In this document: positions 11,881 to 25,530 of the stretch, piece by piece
Numbering within the stretch: position 1 is the stretch's first letter
Layout: each line of letters starts with the position of its first letter
Assembly (NCBI GenBank): GCA_019843655.1
Contig: JACDQD010000102.1
Location: forward strand, 7,015,501 to 7,079,500
DNA: 64,000 bases
Direction: 5' to 3'
From: Lethocerus indicus
Lineage: Eukaryota > Arthropoda > Insecta > Hemiptera > Belostomatidae
Made by a program: the position numbers and the translations under genes
Notes under the pieces: generated by a model
What the model was told of the DNA's origin: nothing
Seen by the model: only the letters and a program-made list of their open reading frames with translations
Database searches by the model: none

Positions 11881-14160
11881 TCGCATATTATTACAAACGG
11901 TATAATAGCTGGTTGACAGAGCGCCAGAAGATAAAGAACCGTGTACTTAATTTGGACCATAGACATTAACAATTTACTTATGAATTTTGCCTAAATTAAT
12001 ATACAAGAAAGCCGATTTGGATTGCTGTCAGGACATTGATTATATACCACGTTGAATATATTCTTGTATAATGTCATCACAAAATTACAGGAAATAAAAA
12101 TAGCTCCTTAAAAAAAATATAACGGCGTTTTTAATCAAAATTTACTAGTGTATACAAGTATGATTTCCTAGCGTACTGTGATTATTTCGGACCCACGCAA
12201 TACAACTTCAACGCATATTTCAATATCTCTTAAATGTTGATATATTTTCCTGTCTATGTAAACTCGTCATGTGATTTCAAAATTATAGTAGTTATCATTT
12301 ATAAAAATCTGACTTACTACTGCAAGGGCTGTCGTATTGCAGGGCATTAGTTGAACAGAATGAACACATTAATAGAAATATGGTCTTCAGCGTTTGCGAG
12401 CGACTCTCTTTTTTCGTTTGAGTTATCAATGTGAGGCACGAACTCTGACGGAAGAAAAATATCACGGTTATTTCCTTAATAAATTAACGCTTCGATCTAG
12501 AATTATCTCCATAGCAGAAAAAAACAACTCGTGATAATAGTTGGACTAGAGCTTTAATTAATCCTTAAGGTATTATTATTAATTCGACCACAACAGTTAC
12601 TTTGGTCACTCAGCTGTATACGGTGACGTTAAATTATCGCCTGGCATTGGAGATATTTCATAATCATTCTGAATGTTAAATCGGCGTTTTCAAGAAAATT
12701 ATATGTTAATTAAATGGAATATATTCCGCGACCGTCCTTAATACAGTGAACTGGGCTCGGGCCCAGTTGGGCCAGGTAATTTGATTTAAACTCCGACTCT
12801 CAATTTCCTTGAAATCGAGGGGCGGCCTCTAGTGGTTGGGGGTCCCGAACCAATTATGCTCCAAATGCTAAATATTATACAATTTTCAGATTACCAACCT
12901 TTCAATTATCGCAGATCCAGCTACCAACACCATTTCCAGAGTGTAACTTTACTGGTAAATAAATGGGACAATAAGAAGTCTAAACCGTGCAATAAACATA
13001 TTTCCTTCCCTATATGAACAGTTCTTATTTTATATGACTTTATTTCACAACATTCGTCGGCATGTCTATAGTATAATAGTATAATAAATTGATTCTTTTC
13101 TTTTCTAAGTCGACCTGTGTAACTTTCTTGTTTCTTAATTTTGTGGTTCAGCAGTTAAACCAAACCGAAAAGGGGAATTTGGAACGGTTAACCCAAACAT
13201 TAATTCCTAATTCGATTCCATGGCATCAACCGCTTTTGGATTCACGTGCAGTTCTCCTTCTGTTTCTTAATTAGCCAGCTTTGTTCAAACTTCTAATTGA
13301 AACTGAATTAAACACACTGGTTGGCCGGGCTCCCGCCCTCCCGACCTCGCTTCCCACTGCCTATTCCACGAGTGCTCAATCGGCACTAAATTATCTAATG
13401 CTTTCAATTTGCAATTGCTATGTCTATTACTTCGCCGTTTATATTTAGAAATAATTATGTACCGTAATTTTAAGATTTTTACGTTTACATTTCTAGTGTT
13501 TCCACAAGTTTAAATCGAAAGTGATCAGCCTCGGTTATATTTCGAAATGTAGATTTCTGATGGAATGTATTAAAAAAAAAAACAACTTGCATTAATGAGT
13601 ACTAAATAAATCCGAGTTTTGATACCCGCTAGCGGGGTATGGAATAACGATATATTTGTACCTTAAGCCGGTCCAAATACGATTCCAGAGTGGGAGAATA
13701 TTAAATGTCAATTCTGATGAAATATCTGATGGATTTTTAATGAACTCTGTACCCTGTTGAACCCTAAATAATTACACGTGGGTTATCCAACTCGTGTATA
13801 TATTTTTCATTTTTAAATTCTGAAATTTTGAAAACAATTAAAAATATACGAATGCTTTCTAATCCAGAATACGTTAACAGACAATTTTTTTTAGTAAAAT
13901 CTAGTGTTACAAAAATTACTAGTGTGCTAGTAACCCGATTACGGAGTTTAGTGTTTTGAAATAGAAGCTTCGATAAAAACCTGAGGATAGTATTGCATTA
14001 ATTAAAGACAAATTGTTTGCATAATTTAATAAGGCAGTAATTATAACCTTTGGATTATCCTTGCTTATTACTTTTAAGGGGCAGGTCGATTACGTGGTTA
14101 ACGTCAAAGTGTTGCCGGTTTAGTATTAGCGCCGTATTCAATGCTAATTTCCTACTTGGC
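11881..14160. other. A+T-rich spacer
   Basis: Mostly A+T-rich. A G+C-rich hairpin lies at 12749-12768. A short C-rich patch at about 13320-13360 reads GGGCTCCCGCCCTCCCGACC. Two plus-strand open frames of 61 codons (12832 and 13089) have no motifs. CACGTG occurs at 13775-13780. Confidence 0.55.
12749..12768. repeat. 8-bp perfect inverted repeat with 4-nt loop
   Basis: AACTGGGC (12749-12756), loop TCGG, then GCCCAGTT (12761-12768). All eight pairs are Watson-Crick and five of them are G:C. As RNA it would be a compact stable hairpin. No poly-T or gene end is linked to it. Confidence 0.9.
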
Positions 14161-14720
14161 ACCCACCGGAGTTCATTAGGGATCTCATCCTAGCTCGTCA
14201 TCCGTCGTCCACCTTGAAAGCGAGCCTTTCAACGATTACTCTATTTCCAGACCAAAAGGAAGAAACACCCGATTGTCGAAACGTACAAGAAAAAAGATGG
14301 AGATTAAACCCCTCCGGGCGGAAACGAAATTGCCAGTCAAAAGAATGTCTTTCAGTTTCCACACACCTCCTCCTCCCCCCCGTCACATTTATTGGAGGAT
14401 GAATGTCTCATTAGGAATGAACCGGGGACAGAAAAAAGCCGAAGCCGGGTGGGAAATTTTCACGTGTTCTTGTTTTGTCGCTGGAGGCGGGCTCTCAGTG
14501 GTCCGCCGCCCGATGAATACTACTCGGCCCCGACTCTTTCCATCCTGTTAATAGCGCTAACGCCGCCCATTCACAGCTACATAATGCGCGTCCCGTTGTT
14601 ACAAGCGACTCCCAATTGTGTACCGGTTGCAGCCCCAGAACAAGGGATCGCTTTCATTTAGATTTTGTACGAGAAAACACTGACGGGATTTACTCAGGCC
14701 CCCTTTTTCGGGCACTTCCC
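14161..14720. other. G+C-rich island
   Basis: G+C-rich over most of its length, with several overlapping open frames (62-92 codons) in different frames and on both strands, the sign of composition rather than coding. It contains the 8-bp palindrome TAGCGCTA at 14552-14559 and a C-rich patch CCTCCTCCTCCCCCCC near 14365-14380. No domain recognised. Confidence 0.5.
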
Positions 14721-14815
14721 CGACTCTAAGACAAGGAAAGGTTTAATTAAGCATACTTTTACAAATATGCTTTGAATAATATTTCACTATGTAAGTCTGG
14801 AGTCATATTCAAATA

Positions 14816-14845
14816 ATTAGTTATAATAATATTAGTTATATAATA
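14816..14845. repeat. 15-bp A+T-rich tandem duplication
   Basis: ATTAGTTATAATAAT at 14816-14830 is followed immediately by ATTAGTTATATAATA at 14831-14845. The first ten positions are identical and the rest is nearly so with a one-base shift. Confidence 0.8.
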
Positions 14846-16183
14846 TTAATTTTGTTTCGAAAGAGTATTGGGATCCATCATACGAGTACCACAATTTTAC
14901 TGTTTTATTTTATACCATTTAGAATAAAACTGATTTTTAATTTCGCAAACCGTTAATAAAATTCAGCATACAGTTGTTTCCGGAATGTCCGCTATTCCGC
15001 AGAGCTCGTTGTGTGCATAACTTGAAATTCATTACTGGGGCATCGTCATTAAAGGTGCGGGGGAGGGGTACGGACCGGGTTTCATTGTGAATTTTCCGTC
15101 CCATTTCGCCAAGATTGATTCGCACAAATATTTGGTTTTAATTCATTTAATTGCGGTCTTCAAATAAATGCTTTAATTGATTTCGATTCCGAAATTAAAT
15201 CCGGGAACAAGTATGTGGGCGGGCCAGTGGTCCGGAAACATTCCGATTGCTAGGCTTAGTTTTAATTGTCCGTTGATTGCCGTTGCCTTACTCGCCATGT
15301 TTAGAATAAAACCTCTTGTGGCTTGGGAAAATGCAATATATAGGTAAACTAATTCATTAATATACGCTTGTTTTTTCTGCTATGATTAAACATAAGTACT
15401 ATATAATGTATCTACAATATTTATAACATTAATAAAGCTCGAAATAATATAGTAATAGAATATGTAAGATTAAATAGGTTGTAATTTATAGCCAGTATAA
15501 ATTAAGGGTAGGTAAGTGCTTTATAAATGGACGCGACTAATATGGTATATTGATACATCTACAACTAGATAAAAAGCAATAGGATTCAAGTGCAGCAATT
15601 GGAAAATGTTCCTTTATACACAGTTTCAAATCCATTAATTAGTCGATTTACCTTACTCATCACAATCAGAGTACACACATAAAGAAAATTCTACAATATA
15701 ATCTTCCTAATTTCAGAATGATATAAAAAAAAAGTTTGTCATTCATTCAATTAAAATATTTGATTATTCCTTAATCGCATTTACACGCCCTGAGCTGAAC
15801 GTCGTTTGTTGCCATGACCACGGCTTTCCTGCACTCTTTGTTCCTCTTATTAAGGCGAGGTACTTTGGCGGGCCTTATTATACACATTAAAAGTTCATCA
15901 ACTAATGGAGTCTTATAATAATGGGACGAGATGTCGAGTGTAAAAGGCCCAAGTACTTCCTCCCGTACAAATAAGAGCCAGGTACGGGCGAATGAAAACA
16001 TCAAAGGTATTAAGGGGCGGTACGGGCATAACAAACACAATATGAAAATTCACACTGAAATATACGAATTTCTACCATGCGGTTCTTACACGTCTTGCTA
16101 GAAGGATGGAAATGGAGATGGGAGGCATCGTTTCTATAAAAAGTGAGGTCATCGAGAGTAATGGAAAATGCAATATCATTACA

Positions 16184-16200
16184 CACGTGCGTTTCACGTG
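16184..16200. promoter_or_regulatory. Tandem CACGTG E-boxes
   Basis: Two exact CACGTG palindromes at 16184-16189 and 16195-16200. They are 11 bp apart start to start (5-bp gap), so both face the same side of the helix. CACGTG is the core site for bHLH and bHLH-PAS factors such as Myc/Max and CLK/CYC. Binding here is inference. Confidence 0.35.
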
Positions 16201-16356
16201 GAATTATTAAACGCTCCTTATTCAGGTTGAAAACACGGCGACACGAGAAATATAAATTTTCTATTATTTATACGATGAGTTTTATTCTATCCAATTTTCA
16301 CACGAGTTCATACAACTTGCAATTTCTGTCAAGCATTTCTAACAAACCCGAGAAAG

Positions 16357-16377
16357 CATGATCATAATTATATCATG
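16357..16377. repeat. Bulged palindrome CATGAT-c-ATAATTAT-ATCATG
   Basis: CATGAT (16357-16362) and ATCATG (16372-16377) are reverse complements flanking the palindrome ATAATTAT. The only irregularity is one extra C at 16363. The centre is an ATTA/TAAT-type homeodomain core in both orientations. Confidence 0.8.
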
Positions 16378-17031
16378 ATACATTTGGACTTCCACATTCT
16401 GTGTCCACTTCAAGAAAATAAGTTGTGAATTTTGTCGTACTGATAAGATACATACATGATTAGTTCTTTCTGGATGACGGCCTAGAAACCTAAGACCAAG
16501 CAGTAGGAGTAAGATAGGCTGCGGAAATTCGGGGTATCATCTCCGAAGGCTTGAACCACATGAAATTGTGGGGAGGGGAGTGTCTAGAATGTCGATAACG
16601 GGGACAGAAGAGGGAAGAATGGCCACTGAAAGAAGGCTGATAAAATTGTGTAAAGTGTAAAAAAACTTCCTGTTCCCTCCGAACTTCAGTTCTCACCTTA
16701 CGCTCATATTCACATATTTACTGTAATTCCTCCTCATTAAAAATTTCAGCAAATTGTAAACAATTATACCACTATTTCAGAGGAAAGTCCTAATCAATAA
16801 AATGTCAGAATAGTTTTTTTTATAATATTACTCTAATATATTTTAACTGTGAAGATCAAAGAAAACCCCGGAAGAAAGAAGTCTACAGTTGCCGTCACTG
16901 ACCCGTTCATAATGCCCAATTTTCGTGTAGCATCATTGAAATTCGGCGTATATCGATAGTGATATTCCCCTCGTATTATTTCCGCCACTGATTATTGAAG
17001 ATTACTGTGTAGCCTGTCGTAAATGCGTGCA

Positions 17032-17055
17032 TAATGGCGTAATGGCGTAATTGCA
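17032..17055. repeat. 8-bp tandem repeat TAATGGCG x2 plus partial
   Basis: Two exact copies of TAATGGCG (17032-17039, 17040-17047) are followed by the related TAATTGCA. ATGGC resembles the core recognised by Pho/YY1-type factors; two adjacent copies may be meaningful or simple slippage. Confidence 0.8.
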
Positions 17056-18370
17056 GGGACGTTGGACGAGTCCTTTAGCTACGTTACTTGGATCATTTTC
17101 TCACTCTCTTTCCACAAATTTCCCAGGTTTCTGGCCGTCCATACCCATTTTCCAGTTGGCGTAATCCATTCACGTTTTGGGCTGATCATTCAACTAATAT
17201 CATTGAAATCCTCAGATTAGGAAATCATTTCATTTTGCAATATACAGTAGCAGTTGATGGAAACACGACAAACACCTAAATATTAGAGATTAATATTCCA
17301 TCGTATAAATAAGCTGTAGTGTAACCGTTAGAAGAATAAACAAATTATTTAATTGCGTAGTTAAGGAAATTTATTGTTAAATTTCATTTGTGTAGTATGA
17401 AATAATTAAATATTATCCCGAAAATATTGCCATGCAGTGACACTCTACAACAAGATACTTACACTGCACGCACATGCGGAACAAAAGTCCGCCCTTTTCT
17501 AAGTTTCATGATACTACATTTTATAAACTTGAAGGAAAGAAAGGAAAGGGGTATTGTTTAGCGCGTATAAATGACCCTTTTTCTCCACTGTGTCGTACTA
17601 AACCACGCAGCGATGTCGTATTATGGAAATTGCCCTTTCTATGTTCTAAGGTACTGTGTGATAATATTCTCCTCCTTTTATATCTTGAAATTTATGAAGA
17701 GATTAAATCAATAAATAATCACGTCTAACGACCATACTGAAGTTAGTGACCTCCATTTGTTTAATTAGTTGAACTTTGTAATTGAGAAATATTCGAATGC
17801 ACTCGGGTTCGATTCCGCCCAATTAGCTATATAATATAGAATCTCTATCGTCGGAATTTTCCTGTATTACAAATTTCCCTTTATTAAATGAGTCTACAAC
17901 TCCGGTACCGGAGAGCATTATATTTCAGTTTTTAAATTGGGAAATCCCAGCGGTGGAATGATTTTTCATTGAATTATTACATGTAACAATAAAGTATGAC
18001 GTTCAGTGGGCGAGATCGGATGCTCCCGGAACAACGCATGTTTTATTGCATGCATTCATATTTATGCCAATATGAAATATATAAATACATACCTTATTCA
18101 GGAAATGGTTAGCAATTATAACTGCGTGATTAGTTTGCAATATGATCACACTTTTGCGTCTGTTCTTCATTCGCTGGCAATGCTGCAACAGTTTCCAGGA
18201 TGGTTTCTTAGTTCCCGGTGGCTTAGAGCATAACTAGTCGTTACGTTGACAAACAGACGTGAGAATTGTATAAGATTTCGATGAAAGTAGGGAATCTCGG
18301 CGTCTCCGGTTTTATTACGTAATTTCGTTAAGAAGAGTACATAGAGCTCTAAGAAGGGAAAAATCTAGTC

Positions 18371-19860
18371 AACCATTAAATCGGAAAACGGAAACGCCGG
18401 GCGGGATTTACCTAAAATAATGCCGATGGGACTTAATTAAAATAATTTTCTCGATGGAAATGTCTGCTCATTAGTGAGCGCTATTCTTGGACTATCACTT
18501 CAACGCCGGGCCTATCTCGTTTCCTCCGCTGCCGCTCGACGGGCGTTCATTAGTACTCCCCCCATCCGCCCATCATTCAATGGTTCCCCTGTTCTTTTTT
18601 GGACTTTGGCGATTTACTAACTTCTGGAGTAATCTATTCAAACGCGATTCTACACTTCAGTGTTTATGGCATCACTGAGACACTATAATAAATCAATAAC
18701 CAAAAATTATAATTGTGATAAGTAAAAGCTAATCGAGTTTATCTTTATTTTCAGGTGACAACATTACTTCTTCAGACTGCGAAACTCGCTTGTTTTACTT
18801 GAAGGTATGAATATATTAATTACGTTTAGTGGATGAATTTTCCAGACATGTTTAACTATCCTTCCTAGCGTAAAATGAATTTGATTTGAGGTCTTAATTA
18901 TGCCACGAATAATTTTATATGAATGTCAGTGACGTCGCCAAATACATAAGAAATGACAAATAAGCCGTAGTGTTATAATACTACAGACTGCCTAAGTAGC
19001 CCTTTGTTAATATTCAGTTTATTGTTATTGGTTTTCTTAGGCCTCGATGTAATCCTACCTTTTGCTCTAATGGGAATTGCTTAGTCGAGTGAGCTCTTTG
19101 TTCCTAAGAAGGATGATTGACTCTCGAGATTCTCGTTAAGTATATATTGACAGCCATTAGTGGAGCTAGAACAACAAGAGGGACTATTGTTAATCCCGGG
19201 ACTGAGGCTGGTTCCCACGGCTCCTCCCTCCCCCTCCTCCCTTTGCCTCCTTTTGCCTAATCAAATTTATTTGAAGCTCCCGGACCGCTTTGACGTATTT
19301 AACGCATCGATTTATTCCATTGACTCTTTTAACGCGTTCGAATCAATTTTTGGCGCCATATCAAACCATTTGGTACGTGGATTTATGTCAAACAACAACA
19401 AAAAATGTGCATTTCATCTTCCATTTTTATAAACGTATCGATATCACCCTGCTACGCAATAGAAAGGGGTTAGCAGTACGCCAGTTTGCGTAACTCTGAA
19501 TGTAATGTTTTTACCAACAGTTGGGAGCCGTAATTCTTATCAATGTTAGGAATGATTAAACACACTTGTGAACCGTTGTTTGTTAATTCCAGTTCAGTTT
19601 AATCGAGCTTTTTCAGTGCAGTGTTCGTCCGTGGCCCGCAAGAAATCATATTAAGTATCTGCTTATTTGCTTTCGAGGGGTGCCAAGTGTTTTTACACCG
19701 GCTCCGCCCGCCTCCGGGTTTGGAGTAATTTATGGCGACATTCATTGTAATGTCTGCACAATTCTTCTTATGCCTTATACCTGCGCTATGAGCTTCCCTC
19801 ACTAACTCTTTGATTAAGGGCACACAAAGTGCCCGACACACAAAGCTAAATGACGTTTAT
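18371..19860. other. Alternating small islands
   Basis: C-rich patches lie at about 18495-18590 and 19190-19260 (the latter is CTCCCTCCCCCTCC-like), with A+T-rich DNA between. TTCCCACG at 19212-19219 matches a Su(H)/CSL core. The minus-strand frame 19599-19841 (80 codons) and the plus-strand frames 18487 and 19160 show no domain. Confidence 0.5.
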
Positions 19861-22038
19861 TAATTAGTGGCTTTAATTAATGAGCGGGTAAATAAATTGT
19901 TGTGAAGCCGGAACAGTTGTCGTATTTAACAAATGACAATTTTTGATTTCATCGGTCTTATATCTATCGATTGTTAAAAAAAGTTTCTTATTTTTGAAAT
20001 CGTGTTTATCAACAATTTGTTGAGTATTTTTCATCCCCAAACGAAGTATCTGCCAATAAACACGCTAGTTAATTCAACGCATTTTTTCGTAATGTATTTC
20101 ATTTGTTTTCACTTCAATTGCTGATCAAATGTTGTAAATATTCAAGTTCTTTGTATTCATAAACATCTTATTCTTGTACCACTTGTAATTCTGTTTAATA
20201 TTATTTTTGGCTGTATCAGAATTGATTCATAAATCAGCCCCGCGCGTTCTCTAAGGGCAGAGATAAGCCCAGCCTGCTTGGTATAAAGGGCCCAGTCAGT
20301 AACGTGCAGGACGTGCGGGTTCTTTTCACAAAATACCAGGAAGCATACGAATTCCAAATTTTTGTTTGGTGTTGAGTCCTATACCAAATATTTCATTTTT
20401 AGATACCTTATTCCAATCCACTTCCGATCGTTTGTTTACGGGATAGGGAATCTCTTGACAATGTAAATACTGCAAAACAAATAAGGGGTCCGTCCATTTA
20501 TAATTTTATTGCGATCAATAGTCCATTTCAATTTCGTTGGCGGATTGAAGAATAAACAAGCAAATACATAGATTTTGGCTGTAATAAATATTTCGTATTT
20601 TTAGTAAAATTTCTTCGTTTTTACAACAGATGGATTCACGATTTTCAACGTAAAATATATATTTTTTAACTATGCATTGGTGAGTGGGTATTTTCCGGTA
20701 TTTTCTTATCTAAAAACAATTCAATAACATTAATTTCTACCTTTTTTTTCGTTGGTTTGTACAATATTTTAGTTATAAGGAATACCAGGCACTGAACGTA
20801 TTCAATCATGACTTCATACCACGAAAGAAAAGTATGTGTATACTTGTAAATTTATTTAATAATACCATTAGAACTTATAGATAAACAACTATATAATCCA
20901 AACAAATTTTTAACTTTTATTCAGAGTAACTTTGAAGGAACAGTGAAGTGAGAAAATATTTAGTGTAATCTTTTGAAAATTTAAACGCAACTCATTCTCT
21001 TCAGGAAATATAAAATCAATAAAACAAAAAATTGATGTTTCACATCGTTTCTTCCGGTCATTGAATTAATAAACAAGCTGCCGTTATTTCTTAACTATTA
21101 AAAACTCCAGCTAATCTAGCTAAGGGGATTTTCCTTCTAAATTGGATATCCACTTAAATCGTACCCCTCAAACCGGGTTCTCCCTTCTTTAAATATTTAG
21201 CCGTCATAACTCAGGAGATTGGACAACCTTTAAAAGTGAGAAAGACTGTACCTGATACTTTCGGATCAGTTATGTTGAGTTACTTTAATTAAAATAGAAT
21301 TGGCCTACAATATTAAGTGAAATTATGGGTCTTTCTCAATGGGACATGAATTGTCTAGGAAAATCATTTTTTTAAATCGAAATTTTCCGCCGAGTTGAAC
21401 GCTGGATTTTTTTCGGTCAAAACTGGGTCGTGAAAACCACAAACCATAAGAAACTCACACTGAAGGCCTGAAAGTTGTCCTGAAACCGTTACCTTTGGGT
21501 CGGGAGACAAGTTAAGTTCAGGAGAAGTGTAGGGCTCAACGTAACTATTAGAGGGCTGAGGAAGCGTGCTGAATATGTATTGGGTAAATAGGGGGAGAGG
21601 TCAGCGTTGAACGTGACCGCTCCTAGACACCTAACACTCACTCCCTTTACACCTCACACTCGGCCCCTATCCACTCCGCCCTTCACCTTCTAATCAAACA
21701 GGTAACCATAGATTCAATAATTTGCAAACACTAACCTCCTGTTTTTTATGCTCTGTGAGCAATGGCGAACAGACGAAATTAATGTAGACCGCGGATAAAA
21801 CTGCATTATATACGACCTTGTGCGTAAATCCTATTATTGATTATGAAAGAACCTGGAGACAAATATACGACAGTGCATACTGGGGACGGTCTGCGATGAT
21901 GGTCGTTAGAGTAAGATAGATCTTTAAAAACACCTGGATTTCTAAATATTATTTTTTAAATATTCATTTACTTCGTCGGATAAATTAAATGAGGTAATAT
22001 AGGTAGAAGTATTCATTTGCATAATTTAAAATGGGGAC

Positions 22039-22050
22039 TATATAAAAAGG
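22039..22050 (+). promoter_or_regulatory. Strong TATA-like element
   Basis: TATATAAAAAGG matches the extended TATA consensus closely. No good initiator is found at the usual 30 bp downstream; the nearest TTCATCG is 35-37 bp away. In DNA this A+T-rich such matches arise by chance, so it is listed only as a candidate. Confidence 0.15.
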
Positions 22051-22093
22051 GAACGCCATAAAAAAGAATTATTTCATCGTTCTCGCAGTAATA

Positions 22094-22118
22094 CTGAGGG
22101 TATTATTCTGAGGGTATT
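22094..22118. repeat. Short direct repeat CTGAGGGTATT x2
   Basis: Exact 11-bp copies lie at 22094-22104 and 22108-22118 with a 3-bp spacer (period 14). Confidence 0.9.
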
Positions 22119-22780
22119 GTGACATTTTTTACTCCTTTATTACACGGAGAACATTTCTTAGCCCGGAGCACTCAGGGGGCGTTCTATTTCAACTGAGGCC
22201 ACTTTCACTTAGTCTTTTCTCACAACACGGTATTTCCATTATATCGTTATACCTATTGCATTTTCCAGCGCTTTCCGGGCGAGGAGTGTCATCACTCTGT
22301 AGCCCCTGCCAATTTTCAACGAACAGGGGAGAGGCTAGTCTGTTGAATAAACCATTCGATATAATTCTGCCGTAATACAATTCCCCTGTCTTTTTCAACT
22401 TAGACAGCTGACAAGTTTCGCCATACGCTTTTGCAAATAGAGGCGTTGTGAAATGGGACAGTTTAATGCAGTTGCGTAATTCTATTAATACTCAGGCGTT
22501 ACAAAACACGTTTTTGCCAGTTGACGACCTCTTAGTGCATGGCTGTTGACATATATCTACGAATATGCGGATGTACGGAAGCATAAAGGGGGTGTAAAAA
22601 ATATTACTGTAATTTACGTATGCTTAATTGTTCATGTCGTCATTCATTATTATTAGAAGCTTCTTCACCCGTTTCATTAGAGTAGTCCTCCATAAGCACT
22701 GGCCGTTTCTTTTACGGTAATTACTGTTGGGTTATTGTCTGCCATATTTCGATTAAATATATATACGAGCTATGCGTGTG

Positions 22781-25530
22781 AAGTAAGTTTTCTACACATT
22801 ATATGCATAGTTACACCACTGTACTAAGTACAACTTTATTCCACCGTCACGCGAATTCATCTCGATATTTAGGTCAGAGGTGGTTTTCCGCCTGGAAATT
22901 CCCTTCTGGATTTCGTTCTGGCAACAAACTCGAGGCATCTCGGCTAGAGGAGCGCCCTTGTTTTCCAGTCCGAAGGAATCGAAGCCTCCGAGGCGGAGAT
23001 TCTGATCCGAGTGGAACCTCGCCATCACCTTATATTCCCCGACCAAAGAGGCCGTCTAATCCTGGAGGGCAAGGGACCGGAAAATAAGGGGGGTGGATAT
23101 TTTGCGGCCCTCTGACATCGTCGGCTGGTAAGAGGCGCTGATGAAACCGAGGGAAAAGGGTTAAATAAATCACTTGCTCCAAATATTTTCCGCGGCATTT
23201 TTCAGTTATAATTTTCTCAGGGCAAATATTGGTTCAAAACGATATCATAGATACTGGACAACTCTATGTAGCTCAGACAGGCTACTTCAAACGCTTTACA
23301 AATATTTAAATCCTTTTTTTCTTATATTTTGAATACTTTTATCTTGGTTGAATTTGTATAAATATTATGAAAAATAATATTTTTAGAGACATTTGAGATA
23401 TGCCAAGATGATACTCGGGATGAAGAATATATTCAATACCCGTGTGATACTCAAAACACTTCATATAAGTGCGGCACCTATAAATCTCCCCGTAAACTTT
23501 CCAATGGAATATAATTTTACGCTATTATTAATTTTTTTATGTGGTCTTCGAATTGTTAAATAATCTGGGTCACTGAAAGACAACGTTCTGAAAATAACAG
23601 TGATCTTTTAAAAAACCTGCTTTAATAAATATAAAATGTTTTAAATACAAAAAATTTATTAAATACAAAATGTTAGAACTCGTTTTAGCACCAACGCCTG
23701 TGTCTTGAGGCTAAGTCAATTAGTGGTTTATGATACCCTTTAAACGGGCTTTCAGACCAAATCAAATATAATAATAAATATTGTCGTCTACTTTACAATA
23801 CTTTTAAAATAAGCTATTCAAAGTACAAATATTGTTTTTTTATACGCGTTTCGTTGGTACAGTTTATTCTATTTTGAGTCGTCAATTTATACCTGTATAG
23901 TCCTTAAACCTTCCGAGAAGAAGTAGACCGGGAGTCATTTATTCGAGCTGGGTGTTTCAGAATTTAAGCCGTACCCCTGTTTTTAATAACGCCTCCCGTG
24001 GGAGCCGAGGGGCCGCGGTAAAAGGGAGGGAAGTCGGTCTGTGGCTCACATAAGATATTTTATTAGCGCTTTTGTCCCTGCCCCTTATTAAATCCTGGCT
24101 CCCCGAATTACAGAATGTAGGAGGGGTTGGCCCGGCAGAGTTGACTGCCGCCCGAATTTCCTCCCCCGGGTTTCGCTCCTTTCATCTTTAAAAATTAAAA
24201 CTGAACGCTCTGATATAGAAGGAGAATCGAAGATGAGGCAGGGGACGTGTCATGAAAGGGCTCATGACTGTTTGACAACTCCTGTGGTTTATTGATGCCG
24301 TCGAGTAACCTCCAGTGTGTCATGTTATTTTGACCAGAACTCGACTAAAAAAAAAACGCCGTCTCTTTTTCCTTTGTGCATGTCTCTTACCACTTATCTC
24401 TGACTAAGGGATTATCATAGCAATTACATACTATAAAACATCATTTTTCATAGAATTGAATTAATGTGTCGAATAAAATAACGAATTTTTTTTGACATCT
24501 TTAAATCAAAGATTACCATATTAATTAAAAACCGAGGTATTTAATAACTTTAGATAATTTTGTATTTCATAAATAAATACTACTCAGGGGGAAATAGTCA
24601 TAAGGTATTGCATGTCTTGTTCTATCAATTATTTTCTGATTATTTCCCTTTCTTGTTAACTTTTAATGTTTCTTCAAAGCCTTTTTTTATTACATATTAG
24701 TACGATACGGAAGGCCACGATTTAAAAAATCAATTAATCTCATTTGGGTTGTGAGAGCCCTAATTGGTGTTGGTTTGCTGCGTACACGTCACTGGTGTAA
24801 GCAATCCTTTTCACTGGTTATACGACTCCCCCTCGTAAAGGACATAGAGCAATTTGGGAGGAGGCCGGCCGTGAAGGGTAGGAAGGGCTGACTTGGGCGC
24901 CGATCTTGGTGTTAATGTCTTGCTCGGGCTTCATCTTCATTTACGCCCCGCGGGCACCGGGACCTCCCAAACGTTTCGCTTTATTTAACGGCCCCTTAAA
25001 GGTCGGGGGCCCTTCCACCCTCCTCCTATGGGAGAATTCCAAAGGACAGCCTGTAATTAGTGCCGGTCTCCTCTTCGTCTCCGCTTCTCTCGACTTCACC
25101 ATCGCGGCTTCCTACCCGAGATACTCTCGGGGATCGTTCACACGAAAATCCGTCCACTTCGAAACTCAAATCTGATGAAATAACATAGCTCGGCCGATTC
25201 GACGCGCCTCGAATATTTCATTTTTCACTTTTTATCGTAAATAGGAAAGTTAGTTTCATTGAAAGGCATAAAGAACTATATTTCATAGCGGGGGGAAAAG
25301 GTCTAGGGGGAAGAAGAGAGGTTTCCCGGCCCGAAAGCCACAAAGCTTAGACCGCACAAAATGGAATAGCCGACGCTACCCAACCCGAATCTCGGCCTTT
25401 TCCCCAGCCTTTAATAGGATAAAATACGACCTAGACAAAGCCATTACATTTCGGACTACGACCGAGAAATTTAAGAAGAAAGTATAGTTATTCCGCGATA
25501 TTTATGTTTTCAGTTACGTCTTTCCAGATG
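22781..25530. other. Segment with three G+C-rich islands
   Basis: Islands lie at about 22900-23160, 23990-24180 and 24840-25180, separated by A+T-rich DNA. Open frames at 22803-23087 (plus, 94 codons), 22792-23046 (minus) and 24906-25175 (plus, 89 codons) follow the islands. None shows a signal peptide, zinc finger, homeodomain or other recognisable family. Confidence 0.5.

Larger units (their letters stand above)
14721..18370. other. A+T-rich spacer with small dyads and E-boxes
   Basis: Nothing coding. Notable items are a 15-bp tandem duplication at 14816, a G+C-richer patch at 15050-15250, a CACGTG pair at 16184 and a bulged palindrome at 16357. There is also a short TAATGGCG tandem at 17032. 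GGTTCGATTCC at about 17807 resembles a tRNA B box but has no matching stem or A box. Confidence 0.55.
19861..22780. other. Long A+T-rich spacer
   Basis: Very A+T-rich from 19900 to 21120 with no structure beyond homopolymer runs. A slightly G+C-richer block lies at 21400-21700. ATTTGCAT is at 22015-22022, a TATA-like element at 22039 and a short direct repeat at 22094. No gene recognised. Confidence 0.6.

Noticed and set aside
17790..17830. GGTTCGATTCC resembling a tRNA T-loop
   Set aside because: Only two of five T-stem pairs form, and there is no upstream A box.
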